From: DATEAV01 sp964575425 | GTDB taxonomy: Bacteria; Chloroflexota; Anaerolineae; Anaerolineales; E44-bin32 | DNA: 42,209 nt | Assembly (NCBI GenBank): GCA_964575425.1 | Contig: CAZNRD010000027.1 | Location: forward strand, 1-42,209 | Direction of reading: 5' to 3' | Shown here: piece by piece, positions 1 through 8,126 of the stretch | How the letters are laid out: every line of letters starts with the position of its first letter | Position numbering within the stretch: the first letter of the stretch is position 1 | Notes under the pieces: generated by a model | What the model was told of the DNA's origin: nothing | Databases searched by the model: none | What the model saw: the letters and a program-made list of their open reading frames with translations, nothing else | Translations under genes and position numbers: made by a program

Positions 1-60
1 GGTCCGCAGCCCACTCGACCAACTCCAACCCTCCACTCTCCTGGCACCCGCCCCATCAAC

Positions 61-89
61 GAAAAACGACCTGCCTCTGCGGCAGGTCG
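61..89 (-). terminator. Rho-independent terminator after the CAT tRNA pair
   Basis: A perfect 9-bp stem (67-75 with 81-89) closes a 5-base loop. On the minus strand it is followed directly by a run of five T (complement of 62-66). This is a textbook intrinsic terminator placed 35 bases beyond the 3' end of the tRNA gene at 124-195, so it probably ends the tRNA transcript. Confidence 0.85.
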
Positions 90-123
90 CATTCGGGCCC
101 CATCGGCCGGTCGGTCTCTCAGG

Positions 124-195
124 TGGCGAGGGTGAGATTTGAACTCACAACCAAGGGCTTATGAGTCCCCTGCTCTGCCATTGAGCTACCTCGCC
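124..195 (-). tRNA. tRNA with CAT anticodon (elongator Met, or Ile2 if lysidine-modified)
   Basis: The minus strand folds into a standard 72-base cloverleaf. The 7-bp acceptor stem is perfect, the D stem is GCTC/GAGC, the T stem is GTGAG/CTCAC and the anticodon loop is CTCATAA. The discriminator base is A and no CCA is encoded, so CCA must be added after transcription. The base pair closing the anticodon loop (31-39) is an A-G mismatch. A CAT anticodon with this body is either elongator Met or the AUA-reading Ile tRNA made by TilS, and sequence alone does not settle which. It lies 54 bases downstream of the initiator tRNA gene and is probably co-transcribed with it. Confidence 0.9.
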
Positions 196-204
196 CTCCA
201 GCGA

Positions 205-233
205 ACGACCTATGGCACTTCACCATAGGTCGT
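205..233. other. 11-bp perfect hairpin between the two CAT tRNA genes
   Basis: Positions 205-215 and 223-233 are perfect inverted repeats around a 7-base loop. There is no T-run on either side, so it is not a standard intrinsic terminator. Its place between two co-oriented tRNA genes suggests an RNA-processing signal or a decayed terminator (inference). Confidence 0.6.
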
Positions 234-249
234 CAGCTTCTCATCCAGG

Positions 250-321
250 TAGCGGGGGCAGGATTTGAACCTGCGACCTTCAGGTTATGAGCCTGACGAG
301 CTGCCACTGCTCCACCCCGCA
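250..321 (-). tRNA. Initiator tRNA-fMet (CAT)
   Basis: The 72-base minus-strand cloverleaf has initiator hallmarks: an unpaired first acceptor position (T1 opposite T72), an A11-T24 pair in the D stem, and an anticodon loop CTCATAA closed by G-C pairs. The T arm reads GCAGG/CCTGC. The discriminator is A, with no encoded CCA. The usual bacterial mismatch is C1-A72, so U1-U72 is a less common way of keeping this end unpaired. A strong promoter sits just upstream at 333-362. Confidence 0.93.
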
Positions 322-332
322 GCGTCAACTGC

Positions 333-362
333 ATTATACCTCTCCGCTCCAACTGTGGTCAA
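333..362 (-). promoter_or_regulatory. Sigma70-type promoter of the tRNA-fMet/CAT tRNA unit
   Basis: On the minus strand there is a -35 TTGACC (362-357), an 18-base spacer and a consensus -10 TATAAT (338-333). The predicted start is about 326, five bases before the mature tRNA 5' end. The -35 box begins right after the stop codon of the upstream ftsB-like gene. Confidence 0.8.
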
Positions 363-366
363 GGAA

Positions 367-759
367 TCAGCCGCCGAACAGCAGCGCCCACCACACTTCC
401 CAATTCGCTGGCAGCGGCGGGGGCGGCATCGGCGTGGGCCATGGCGTCGGCTCGCCTCCGGCAGCCGGGAGCGGCACAACCAGATGCTCGCCCGGAAGCA
501 CCATCTTCGCCTCCCGCCGCGCCCACTGTTCCACGAGCGCCCCGCTCGTCGCCGCCGCAATTTGCGTCTCGAGCCGCGACCGCTCCGCCTCCAGCGAGGC
601 CACCTGCGTCTGCGCCAGGCGCGCCTCACGCTCCAGCCGCCGCGCGTTCGCCATCCGCCGGTTTAGATCCCCCAGAATCAGAACGCCGGCCACAACCGCC
701 ACGACGATCCACAGCGTCGGCATCACGCCCGGCTTCAGAGGCTCACCCTCCACGCCCAT
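367..759 (-). CDS. FtsB/DivIC-family septum formation initiator
   Basis: This 130-residue single-pass membrane protein has one hydrophobic segment at about residues 14-30, followed by a Leu/Arg/Glu-rich coiled coil at about 32-70. It then has the short conserved motif EQWARREAKMVLPGE typical of FtsB/DivIC proteins. In that family the coiled coil pairs with FtsL and connects FtsQ to the septal synthase FtsWI. The C-terminus is a Pro-rich stretch ending in an aromatic cluster (NWEVWWALLFGG). I chose ATG at 759; a second in-frame ATG at 723 would remove only the cytoplasmic N-terminus. The gene stands between tRNA genes, not in a division operon, and probably has its own promoter. Family assignment rests on architecture and the C-terminal motif. 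Confidence 0.78.
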   Translation of the reverse strand: MGVEGEPLKPGVMPTLWIVVAVVAGVLILGDLNRRMANARRLEREARLAQTQVASLEAERSRLETQIAAATSGALVEQWARREAKMVLPGEHLVVPLPAAGGEPTPWPTPMPPPPLPANWEVWWALLFGG

Positions 760-844
760 CCGCCCTCACTTCCGCCAATCCCTTCACCCAAACCATACTA
801 CCAAAGGTGCTCAAACCATGCCAGATGCCGGCTCGCCCTCCCCC

Positions 845-872
845 AAAACGCAGCAGCCCCTCCCGGGGCTGC
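845..872 (-). terminator. Probable intrinsic terminator after tRNA-Leu
   Basis: A perfect 8-bp GC-rich stem (853-860 with 865-872) and a 4-base loop lie directly downstream of the tRNA-Leu gene on the minus strand. The following sequence, TGCGTTTT, contains a short interrupted T tract. Confidence 0.65.
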
Positions 873-875
873 CTG

Positions 876-959
876 TGCCGAAGGTGGGATTTGAACCCAC
901 ATGAGCTTACGCTCACTGCGCCCTGAACGCAGCGCGTCTGCCAATTCCGCCACTTCGGC
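876..959 (-). tRNA. tRNA-Leu (CAG)
   Basis: This is an 84-base class II tRNA. It has acceptor GCCGAAG/CTTCGGC, anticodon stem CTGCG/CGCAG with loop TTCAGGG giving anticodon CAG, a long variable arm (TGAGC-GTAA-GCTCA) and T stem GTGGG/CCCAC. The discriminator is A, as required for Leu, and no CCA is encoded. It decodes CTG, probably a frequent Leu codon in this GC-rich genome (inference). Confidence 0.94.
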
Positions 960-968
960 GCACTGGCA

Positions 969-996
969 ATTCTAACGCAACCACGCGCCCCGTCAA
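969..996 (-). promoter_or_regulatory. Promoter of tRNA-Leu
   Basis: Minus-strand -35 TTGACG (996-991), a 16-base spacer and -10 TAGAAT (974-969). The predicted start is a few bases before the mature tRNA 5' end at 959. Confidence 0.7.
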
Positions 997-1150
997 GGTC
1001 GAGATCCCACCCGGCCCAAGCCTCGCAACTCGCTGCCCCTCCAAACCTCCCGCACCTTCGAAGGAATGTGGGCGGAGCGCTGCTGCCTCTCCTCATGCAA
1101 AACGCCCCTCGCTTTCCCGCCCCCGCTGGCTACCCCCGCGGCCCTCCCCC

Positions 1151-2359
1151 TCAGAAAAGCCTAAGCTGCCGCACCACCCCTCGCCCACTCAGCAGGATGA
1201 ACGGCGCCGCCCGATCGACGGCCACCCCCAGCGCCCGCAGGTCCGAAATCTCCCGCAGCGGCCCCTCACGCCGCGCGTTCACGATTGCATCCGCAGCACG
1301 CGGCCCAATCCCGGGCACCCGCAGCAGTGACCCCCTCTCGGCACGATTCACCTCCACCGGCGCATCCACCAGCCGCGCTCGCGCGTACGCAAGCTTCGGA
1401 TCCTCTCCAAGCGGCAGCCGCCCATCAGGACCAAACGGGAGGTCCTCCACATCAAAGCCATAGCTCCGGAGCAGGAACGAAGCCTGGTACAGCCGATGCT
1501 GCCTCAGTGGCTCCTCCGCCGGATGCCCCTCGAGCGGGGTCCCCGCCACCGGCGTGAACGCCATGAAGTAGCACCTCGCCAGGCTTAGCTGCCGCGTCAG
1601 CCACGCAGCGGTGCTTAGAATCTCAAGGTCGCTCTCTCCCGCCGGACCAACGACAAACTGGGTCGTGCTCGAAGGCCAGGCGTCCTTTCGGTATCGCCCC
1701 GGCGGCACCTCCCGCCGCGCCTGTTCCGCCCAGCGCAGCGGCTCCACCAGCTCCTCACGCCAGTCCTTGCCTGGCGCTAGGCGCTGGAGCCTCTCCGGCG
1801 TCGGCGCCTCCAGGTTCACGCTTACCCGATCCGCCAGCTGCATCGCCCGCAGCACCTGTCCCTGCTCAGCCCCAGGCATGATCTTCAGATGCACATATCC
1901 CCGAAACCCTTCGCGCCGGATGATCTCCACGGTCTCGATCAGCCTGTTCTGCGTGTTGACCCCGCCGCCGATCACGCCGCTGGTCAGAAACAGGCCATCG
2001 ACCAGCCGTGCTCGATTCATCGTCAGAAACGCCCGCGCCAGTTCCTCGGGCTTGAAAGCCACCCGGCGGCAATCCAGCCCCGAGCGAAAGCCGCAGTACA
2101 GGCAATTCCGCTCACAAGCCGTGCCCAGCATCACTTTCAAGAGCGGCACCTGCCGCCCACCCGGCGCACGCACCAGCGCGATCGGGAGGTCCTTGCCCCC
2201 GACCTGCATTGCTGCCGGCGGACCCTCGGGACCGTACTTCGCCCGCAGCTCGCGGACACCATACCCGAGCCTCCGATCCCCGCACGCACGAGGCGGATCC
2301 CCCGCAGCCTCGACCTCACAGGCCCACGCGGCCAGTTCCAGCTTCTGCAGAACTTCCAC
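1151..2359 (-). CDS. Radical SAM protein with C-terminal helix-hairpin-helix, putative DNA modification/repair
   Basis: This 402-residue protein has the radical SAM cysteine motif C82-x3-C86-x2-C89 in ACERNCLYCGF, which binds the 4Fe-4S cluster that cleaves S-adenosylmethionine. Conserved blocks follow, such as GLFLTSGVIGGG, VHLKIMPGAE and DRVSVNLEAP. The C-terminus (about 346-375) is a DNA-binding helix-hairpin-helix, LLRVPGIGPRAADAIV. This architecture and these blocks match the family known as putative DNA modification/repair radical SAM protein (TIGR03916-like), whose substrate is unknown. That family is normally encoded beside a uracil-DNA-glycosylase-related partner; none is visible here. 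The start is a GTG at 2359 without a Shine-Dalgarno sequence, seven bases after a -10-like box, so the mRNA may be leaderless. The gene lies downstream of smc but is separated from it by a terminator-like hairpin. Confidence 0.82.
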   Translation of the reverse strand: MEVLQKLELAAWACEVEAAGDPPRACGDRRLGYGVRELRAKYGPEGPPAAMQVGGKDLPIALVRAPGGRQVPLLKVMLGTACERNCLYCGFRSGLDCRRVAFKPEELARAFLTMNRARLVDGLFLTSGVIGGGVNTQNRLIETVEIIRREGFRGYVHLKIMPGAEQGQVLRAMQLADRVSVNLEAPTPERLQRLAPGKDWREELVEPLRWAEQARREVPPGRYRKDAWPSSTTQFVVGPAGESDLEILSTAAWLTRQLSLARCYFMAFTPVAGTPLEGHPAEEPLRQHRLYQASFLLRSYGFDVEDLPFGPDGRLPLGEDPKLAYARARLVDAPVEVNRAERGSLLRVPGIGPRAADAIVNARREGPLREISDLRALGVAVDRAAPFILLSGRGVVRQLRLF

Positions 2360-2365
2360 GTATAT

Positions 2366-2394
2366 AGCATAGCACAGATGTTCTCACCGCGCAA
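2366..2394 (-). promoter_or_regulatory. Candidate promoter for a leaderless radical SAM mRNA
   Basis: Minus-strand -35-like TTGCGC (2394-2389), a 17-base spacer and -10-like TATGCT (2371-2366). A start seven bases downstream falls exactly on the GTG start codon at 2359. The -35 match is weak (3 of 6). Confidence 0.45.
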
Positions 2395-2429
2395 TCTCTA
2401 GCCCAGACACTCCCACGACCTACGCATAC

Positions 2430-2454
2430 AAACAGACAGGCGGCCGTCGCCGCC
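2430..2454 (-). terminator. Possible terminator downstream of smc
   Basis: A 6-bp all-GC stem (2439-2444 with 2449-2454) with a 4-base loop lies about 30 bases past the smc stop codon. On the minus strand it is followed by the T-rich sequence TGTCTGTTTG. The stem is short and the T tract interrupted, so this is a moderate call. Confidence 0.45.
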
Positions 2455-2484
2455 CGGTCCACTCCATTTGATGCAAGCACACCG

Positions 2485-5400
2485 TCAGTTACGGGCGATC
2501 TGCTTCTCCGCCTCATCCAGCTTCAGGCCGATCACCTTGCTCGCCGAGTCCTTTCCCATCGTCACACCATACACAACCTCCGCCGCCTGCACGGTTTCGC
2601 GATTGTGTGTGATGACGAGGAACTGCGTGTTCTCGCTCAGGTCCCTCAACATGTCCCGGAAGCGCGCCACATTGACCTCGTCGAGCATGGCGTCCACCTC
2701 GTCCAGGACACAGATCGGCGTGGGGGAGACTCGCAGCAGGGCAAAGACCAGGGCACATGCCGTCAGGCTGCGCTCCCCTCCGGAGAGCATGGCCAGCCCC
2801 TGCTCGCGCCGCCCCGGCAGTCTCGCTTCGATGTCGATGCCGGTGTTCGTCAGGTCGTCCGGGTCGGTCATGCGCAGGCGCGCCACGCCGCCGCCAAACA
2901 ACCGCGTGAACGCCTCGCGGAATGCCACCGCCACCGCGTCGAACGTCTTACGAAACTCACGCTCCATGAGAAGATCGAGCTCGGCGATCACTTCTTCCAG
3001 CTGCGACTCGGCGCGGCGGAGGTCATCCACATGCGTTGTGAGGAACTCCACCCTCTCCTTGACCTCGACGTACTCCCTCTGCGCCTCGGGGTTGATCGCT
3101 CCCATCCGGCGCAGCTGGGCCCGCAGCCGATCGACCTGCGTCTCCACCTCGGACGGCAGGCTCTCCACAACCGGCAGTCTTTCCACCAGTCCCTCGAGCG
3201 GCAGCGGAGCCTGCACCGTGGTGCTCTCGTCAAAATCGAAGGCCACCAGGCCGAAGTCATCCTCGATGCGGCGCTTGAGGCTGTTCATCTCCTCCTGCCG
3301 CCGCGCCAGGTCGATCTGCGCCTGAGCCTGGACCCGCTCCGCCTCTTGCGCCTCGAGGCGCGCCTGGTTCCACGCGGCCTCCAGTTCCGAGCGATCCTTC
3401 TCCGCCTCGGCCAGTGCACTCTCCAGGGGTTCGGCGCGGTCTCGCAGCTGCGACAGCTGCTCATCCAGGCCGCGCAGCCCCGCTTCCGTCTCCTCAACTT
3501 CCGCCTTCAACCGATTGGACTCGGCTGCCCCGGCCTCAAGACGCGCTCGGCGGCCTGCCAGGTCCTTCTCGATCATGACCAGGCGCTCCGCAAGATCGGA
3601 CTCGCGCGCCTGGGCATCCTCCAGCGCCTGGCGCGCCGCCTCTAGCCGCGCCCGCACCTGCGCGGCGTGGAACTCTGCGCCCCCCTCTTCCACCGCGGCC
3701 ACCGCGCGACTGGCCGCCTGCAACTCGGCTTCCCACCACCCTCGCTCTTCCTCAAATCCGACTTCGAAGTCCGCGGCGCTCTCTCCCATCGACGCAACCG
3801 CCTCTGCCTCCGCCCGGGCCGCCTCACGCTGAGCGCGCAGAGCCTTCACCTGCGCCTCCGCCCCCTCGTGCCTCGCCTCCGCCGCTGCTCTCTCGGACTC
3901 GGGTGCACGCTCAGCATCCATCGCGAGGCGTAGCGCCTGCTCGGCTTCTCGCCAATGGTTCCTCTCCCGCTCCAGCGATGCGACCGCGTTATCCCTTTCA
4001 CCCTCGGCTGCCGCGATCTCCTCCACCACTCGCGACAACTCAGCTTCCGCCTGGGACCGTGCAGCAGCGCCGCTCATTCTCCTGCGGCGCGCCCGGCCTG
4101 CCACCACCCAGCCGGCAGGGTGGAACACCTCACCCGCCAAAGTCACAACCCGGCCATCCTCCGGCAGCCCGTCCAGGAGACGCCTCGCCAATTGTCGGTC
4201 GCGCACTACGAGCGTTCGCCCCAACAGCAGCCTCATGACCGGCCGCAGCTCGTTGGGGCATCGAACCAAGTCGGCCGCGTTTCCAAGGCAGTCCACCGTC
4301 TGCGAGGAAAGCGCCTCCGGCGGCGGGCGAAGGGCCTGCGCCGGCAGCAGGGCCGCCCGACCCTCGCCCATCCCTCCGTCGAGCCGCGAGAGGGCGGCCA
4401 GCACGTCGTCCGCCGTGCGCACCGTCAACGCATCGGAGAAGTCGCCCAGCGCGGCATCGATCGCCGCCTCCACCTCAGGCGAAATCGTTATCTGCTCTCG
4501 CAGCCGGCCCAGGAACCCCGTGACTTCGCCCCGCTCCGCAGCGCGTATCAGCTCGGTCAACGGACTCTCCGCCTCCGAAGCATCGCGCCCCAGGAACTCC
4601 AGCCGCGCCTCGAAACCGGCGCGGCGCGACCGCAGGTCGGCCAGGTGGGCATCGAGGCGCGCCACCTCCGCCTCGGCCCGCGCCACGCGCTCGCGCGCGT
4701 CCGCCTGCGCTTCTGCCGCTACCTCACACCTGGCCTGTGCTGTCCGGCGTGCTTCATCCGCCGCTGCAAGACGTCCTTGAGCCTGCTCCAATGCCTGCTC
4801 GGCCGAACGCAGCTCGGCGCTCGCACCCTCGAGCCTGGTCATGATTTCGGCCCGTCGCGCGCTCAACTCCGACCGACGTGCCTCCCACGCAGCCCGGCGC
4901 CCGGCCACCGCCTCAAGAGCTCGTGTCGCCTCCCGCAGCCGCGCCAGCGCGCCTTCCTTGCCCTCTCCCGAGGCAAGGACGCGCCGCTGCTCCTCCTCGG
5001 CGGCTGCCAGCGCCGGCCGCCGTACTTCGACTTCCCTGCGCGCTTCTGCCACCCGCTCGATCAGGCGGGAGCGCGCCTGCTCGAGGTCGCTCATCTCCAG
5101 GCGGGTCACCCGTTCCTGCTCGATCAGCCAGCGCAGCCGCTCGTGTGCAACGGCTGCCCGCGTGCTCAGCTGCTCCCGCTGAGCCTGCAGCGTCGCAGTC
5201 TGCTGGACGAGGCGATGCAGTTCTGCCCGCTGGCTGTCGATGCGGGCGCGCGTCGAAGTGAGCTGCCCCTCGGCCGCAGCCACCCCCTGCCGCAGCATGT
5301 CCCGTCGCCTCACGAGGCGCTCGGCCTCCGCGCGCGCCAGGGCGACCATAGACAACATGCGATGCCAGTGGTATCCGTACCAGGTCCGCAGCGCGGACTC

Positions 5401-6090
5401 GAGGTCCTTCTTCACCTGGTCGTAGTCGCGGGCGCGCTGTGCCTGACGCTCAAGGCTGCGCAGCCTCGGCCGCAGTTCGGCCAGGATGTCTTGCACGCGC
5501 TCAAGGTTGTGGCGAGTCGCTTCCAGGCGGCGCAGCGCCTCCTCGCGCCGGCTGCGGTACAGGCCGATGCCCGCCGCCTCCTCGAACAACTTGCGCCGCT
5601 CCTCCGCCTTGAGCGAGAGCGCCGCATCCACCAGCCCCTGGCCAATGATGGTGTAGGTGCGCTGCGCCAGCCCCACCTGGGCCAGCAGCTCAGCCACCTC
5701 ACGCAGCCGCACGCGCTGACCGTTGATCAGGTACTCGTTCGTTCCGTCGCGGTAAGCGCGGCGGCTGATGCTCACTTCGGCGAAGTCGATCGGCAGCCAG
5801 CCGGTGTTGTTGTCGAAGGTGATGGTGGCCATGGCCATGCTGGCGCGCGGCCTCGCCTCCGAGCCGGAGAAGATCATGTCCTCGGTCTTCTTGCCGCGAA
5901 GGAGCGCGTACGACTGCTCGCCCAGCACCCAGCGGATGGCATCGGCGATGTTCGACTTGCCCGAGCCATTCGGGCCGACGATGGCGGTGATCGTCCGGCC
6001 GAACTCGAAGACCGTGCGGCTGGCGAAGGTCTTGTATCCCTGCAGCTCGAGGGACTTGAGGGGAGAGGCGGGGCGGGCTACGGCGTCCAC
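2485..6090 (-). CDS. smc: Chromosome segregation ATPase SMC
   Basis: At 1201 residues this is full length for bacterial SMC. The N-terminal head carries Walker A (GPNGSGKSN, 39-47). Two very long Ala/Arg/Glu-rich coiled-coil arms flank a hinge at roughly 515-670. The C-terminal head has the ABC signature LSGGERS (from 1102) and Walker B with catalytic acid (CVLDEVDAMLDE, D1130/E1131). SMC forms a ring dimer with ScpA and ScpB that compacts and separates newly replicated chromosomes; neither partner gene is in the window. The start is GTG at 6090, nine bases after the rnc stop codon, in the common rnc-smc arrangement. The hinge is followed by an Arg-rich loop (about 680-690) whose significance is unclear. 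Confidence 0.97.
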   Translation of the reverse strand: MDAVARPASPLKSLELQGYKTFASRTVFEFGRTITAIVGPNGSGKSNIADAIRWVLGEQSYALLRGKKTEDMIFSGSEARPRASMAMATITFDNNTGWLPIDFAEVSISRRAYRDGTNEYLINGQRVRLREVAELLAQVGLAQRTYTIIGQGLVDAALSLKAEERRKLFEEAAGIGLYRSRREEALRRLEATRHNLERVQDILAELRPRLRSLERQAQRARDYDQVKKDLESALRTWYGYHWHRMLSMVALARAEAERLVRRRDMLRQGVAAAEGQLTSTRARIDSQRAELHRLVQQTATLQAQREQLSTRAAVAHERLRWLIEQERVTRLEMSDLEQARSRLIERVAEARREVEVRRPALAAAEEEQRRVLASGEGKEGALARLREATRALEAVAGRRAAWEARRSELSARRAEIMTRLEGASAELRSAEQALEQAQGRLAAADEARRTAQARCEVAAEAQADARERVARAEAEVARLDAHLADLRSRRAGFEARLEFLGRDASEAESPLTELIRAAERGEVTGFLGRLREQITISPEVEAAIDAALGDFSDALTVRTADDVLAALSRLDGGMGEGRAALLPAQALRPPPEALSSQTVDCLGNAADLVRCPNELRPVMRLLLGRTLVVRDRQLARRLLDGLPEDGRVVTLAGEVFHPAGWVVAGRARRRRMSGAAARSQAEAELSRVVEEIAAAEGERDNAVASLERERNHWREAEQALRLAMDAERAPESERAAAEARHEGAEAQVKALRAQREAARAEAEAVASMGESAADFEVGFEEERGWWEAELQAASRAVAAVEEGGAEFHAAQVRARLEAARQALEDAQARESDLAERLVMIEKDLAGRRARLEAGAAESNRLKAEVEETEAGLRGLDEQLSQLRDRAEPLESALAEAEKDRSELEAAWNQARLEAQEAERVQAQAQIDLARRQEEMNSLKRRIEDDFGLVAFDFDESTTVQAPLPLEGLVERLPVVESLPSEVETQVDRLRAQLRRMGAINPEAQREYVEVKERVEFLTTHVDDLRRAESQLEEVIAELDLLMEREFRKTFDAVAVAFREAFTRLFGGGVARLRMTDPDDLTNTGIDIEARLPGRREQGLAMLSGGERSLTACALVFALLRVSPTPICVLDEVDAMLDEVNVARFRDMLRDLSENTQFLVITHNRETVQAAEVVYGVTMGKDSASKVIGLKLDEAEKQIARN

Positions 6091-6099
6091 TCGACCATC

Positions 6100-6792
6100 T
6101 CACGCCGCCTGCTGCGCTTTGGCCAGCGCGTCCGCCGCCGCCCGCTGCGCCGCGGCTTGCTTGCTGCGCCCCACGCCGCGGCCGCGCAGAGTCTCGCCCA
6201 CTGTCACCTCCACCACGAACTCGCGCGCGTGGTCGGGGCCGCGCGCCTCGACGGTCCGGTAGCGTGGCGTCTCGCCGAGCGCGGCCTGGGCCCACACCTG
6301 AAGCTGGCTGCGGGCGTCGAGCAGGGCCTCGTCATCAAGCAGGACGTCGGTGGCCTGCGCCAGGCGCGGTTCCATGAAGGCCCTCACTGCCTCCAGCCCG
6401 GCGTCCAGGTACAGCGCGCCCAGGAGGGCCTCGAAGGCACCGCAGAGGAGTGCCGGCCGCTCGCGTCCGCCGGAGGCTTCTTCCCCACGTCCGAGGCGCA
6501 GCGCTTCGCCCAATCCGATCTCGCGGGCAAACTCGGCGAGCTGATCGGTGCGCACGAGCGCTGAGCGCATCCGCGTCAGCTGGCCCTCGTCGGTCTCGGG
6601 AAACCGGTTGTAGAGCCATGCCCCGCTCAGGAAGTCGAGTGCGGCATCGCCCAGGAACTCCAGGCGTTCGTTGTCTTCCAGCGTCTCGGGATGCTCGTTC
6701 ACGTACGACCGATGCGTGAGAGCGCGACGCAGCAGCCCCAGGTCGCGAAACGCCAGCCCTGCTCGATGGGCGAACTCCTCAACGGAAATCAT
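6100..6792 (-). CDS. rnc: Ribonuclease III, with one metal-ligand Asp replaced by Gly
   Basis: This 230-residue protein has an N-terminal RNase III domain and a C-terminal double-stranded RNA-binding domain (about 155-226). The signature NERLEFLGDA gives the expected acidic residues E45 and D49, and E121 is present in GAFEALLGALYLD. In typical RNase III the second motif reads (A/x)D-x-x-E; here it reads C-G-A-F-E, so the first Asp (D114 in E. coli numbering) is Gly118, codon GGT at 6441-6439. That Asp is one of the four metal ligands, so cleavage may be impaired or altered. The enzyme processes rRNA precursors and other structured RNAs. ATG at 6792 begins a normal N-terminus. It is followed by smc after 9 bases and preceded by fabF after 92 bases. 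Confidence 0.95.
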   Translation of the reverse strand: MISVEEFAHRAGLAFRDLGLLRRALTHRSYVNEHPETLEDNERLEFLGDAALDFLSGAWLYNRFPETDEGQLTRMRSALVRTDQLAEFAREIGLGEALRLGRGEEASGGRERPALLCGAFEALLGALYLDAGLEAVRAFMEPRLAQATDVLLDDEALLDARSQLQVWAQAALGETPRYRTVEARGPDHAREFVVEVTVGETLRGRGVGRSKQAAAQRAAADALAKAQQAA

Positions 6793-6884
6793 CGTCTCCT
6801 GTCGAACTCGGGGGACGCCGTCAACCCAGTACCCCTGGGTTCGCCGCGTCCCTCCAGTTCCATTTCGAGAAGCCGAGGACTATT

Positions 6885-8126
6885 CTAGTCGGAAAACTGG
6901 CGAAAGACCAGCACCGCGTTGTGCCCGCCGAATCCGAAGGCATTGCTCATCGCCACCCGCACCCGTGCCCGCCTCGGCTCGTTGGGCACGTAGTCCAGAT
7001 CGCATTCCGGGTCCGGGGTGTGGTAGTGGATCGTCGGCGGGAGAATCCCTTCCCGGATGGCCTGGATGCAAAAGATGGCTTCCAGCGCTCCGGTGGCGCC
7101 CATCATGTGGCCGGTCATCGACTTCGTGGAAGAGACCGGCACGTGGTAGGCGTGTTCGCCAAACGCGCGCTTGATGGCACGCGTCTCGGCGATGTCGTTC
7201 AGCAGCGTCCCCGTCCCGTGGGCGTTGAGGTAGTCGACATCGGCCGGCGCCAACCCGGCGTCGCGCAGCGCTGCCTCCATGGCCGCAGCCCCGACTGCGC
7301 CGTCTTCGGCAGGGGCAGTGATGTGGTAGGCATCGGCCGTCGCCGCATATCCTGCCAGTTCCGCCAGGATCGGCGCGCTGCGCCCACGCGCGTGTTCCAG
7401 GCTCTCCAGCACAAGCAGGGCTGCTCCCTCGGCCATCACCAGGCCATCGCGATCTCGATCGAAGGGAGAGGGCGTGCAGCTGTAGTCTTCGCTGCGGCGC
7501 GAGAGCGCTCCCAGTCGGTCAAAGGCGCTGACGCCGATGCGCGTGATGGAAGCCTCGCTGCCTCCAGCGATGGCCACATCCACAATGCCGGCGCGGATCA
7601 GCACCGCCGCCTGGCCGATGGCGTCGGCGGCGGCAGCGCAGGCCGATGCCACCGAGAAGCAGGGCCCCCTGGCTCCGAGATCGATCGCCACCATGCCGGC
7701 AGCTCCGTTTGCCATCAGCATCGGGATGGCGAAGGGGCTGATGCGACGCGGCCCCTCGGTGATCATGGTCACCACCGCCTCCTGCACAGTGGCAATGCCG
7801 CCGATGGCGGAGGAGATGATCACGGCAACACGCTGGGGCTCCTCACTGCTCATCTCGAGTTTGGCCTGGGCCGTCGCCTCCTGCACCGCCGCGGTGGCGA
7901 ACTGCTCAAACCGATCTCGCCGCCTCGCCTCGCGCGCCTCCATCGAGCGCGTCGGGTCGAAGTCCTTCACCTCGCAGGCAATCTGCACCTGCAGGTCGGA
8001 GGCATCGAACAGCGTGATGCGGCCTACGCCCGAGATCCCGCGAATCGCGTTCTCCCAGGTCTCGGCGACAGTCAGCCCCAGCGGATTGACCGTTCCCATG
8101 CCCGTGACGACCACTCGCCTGTTCAT
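6885..8126 (-). CDS. fabF: 3-oxoacyl-[acyl-carrier-protein] synthase II
   Basis: This 413-residue condensing enzyme elongates acyl-ACP with malonyl-ACP in fatty acid synthesis. The Cys-His-His active site is complete: Cys163 in SVASACAAA, His303 in NAHGTGT and His340 in KSMTGHMMGATG. The C-terminal glycine-rich loop NAFGFGGHNA is also present. The open frame extends upstream, but I chose ATG at 8126 because the protein then starts at the family-typical MNRRVVVTGMG. This codon forms an ATGA overlap with the stop of the upstream threonine-synthase-like gene, which implies translational coupling. No acyl carrier protein gene is adjacent, although fabF and acpP are often neighbours; fabD lies about 3 kb away on the other strand. 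Confidence 0.96.
   Translation of the reverse strand: MNRRVVVTGMGTVNPLGLTVAETWENAIRGISGVGRITLFDASDLQVQIACEVKDFDPTRSMEAREARRRDRFEQFATAAVQEATAQAKLEMSSEEPQRVAVIISSAIGGIATVQEAVVTMITEGPRRISPFAIPMLMANGAAGMVAIDLGARGPCFSVASACAAAADAIGQAAVLIRAGIVDVAIAGGSEASITRIGVSAFDRLGALSRRSEDYSCTPSPFDRDRDGLVMAEGAALLVLESLEHARGRSAPILAELAGYAATADAYHITAPAEDGAVGAAAMEAALRDAGLAPADVDYLNAHGTGTLLNDIAETRAIKRAFGEHAYHVPVSSTKSMTGHMMGATGALEAIFCIQAIREGILPPTIHYHTPDPECDLDYVPNEPRRARVRVAMSNAFGFGGHNAVLVFRQFSD

Noticed and set aside
3955..6564. 869-codon open frame on the plus strand across smc and rnc
   Set aside because: It is antisense to two well-supported genes and has no recognisable domain. Its Gln/Arg/Leu/Pro composition is typical of a shadow frame in GC-rich coding DNA.
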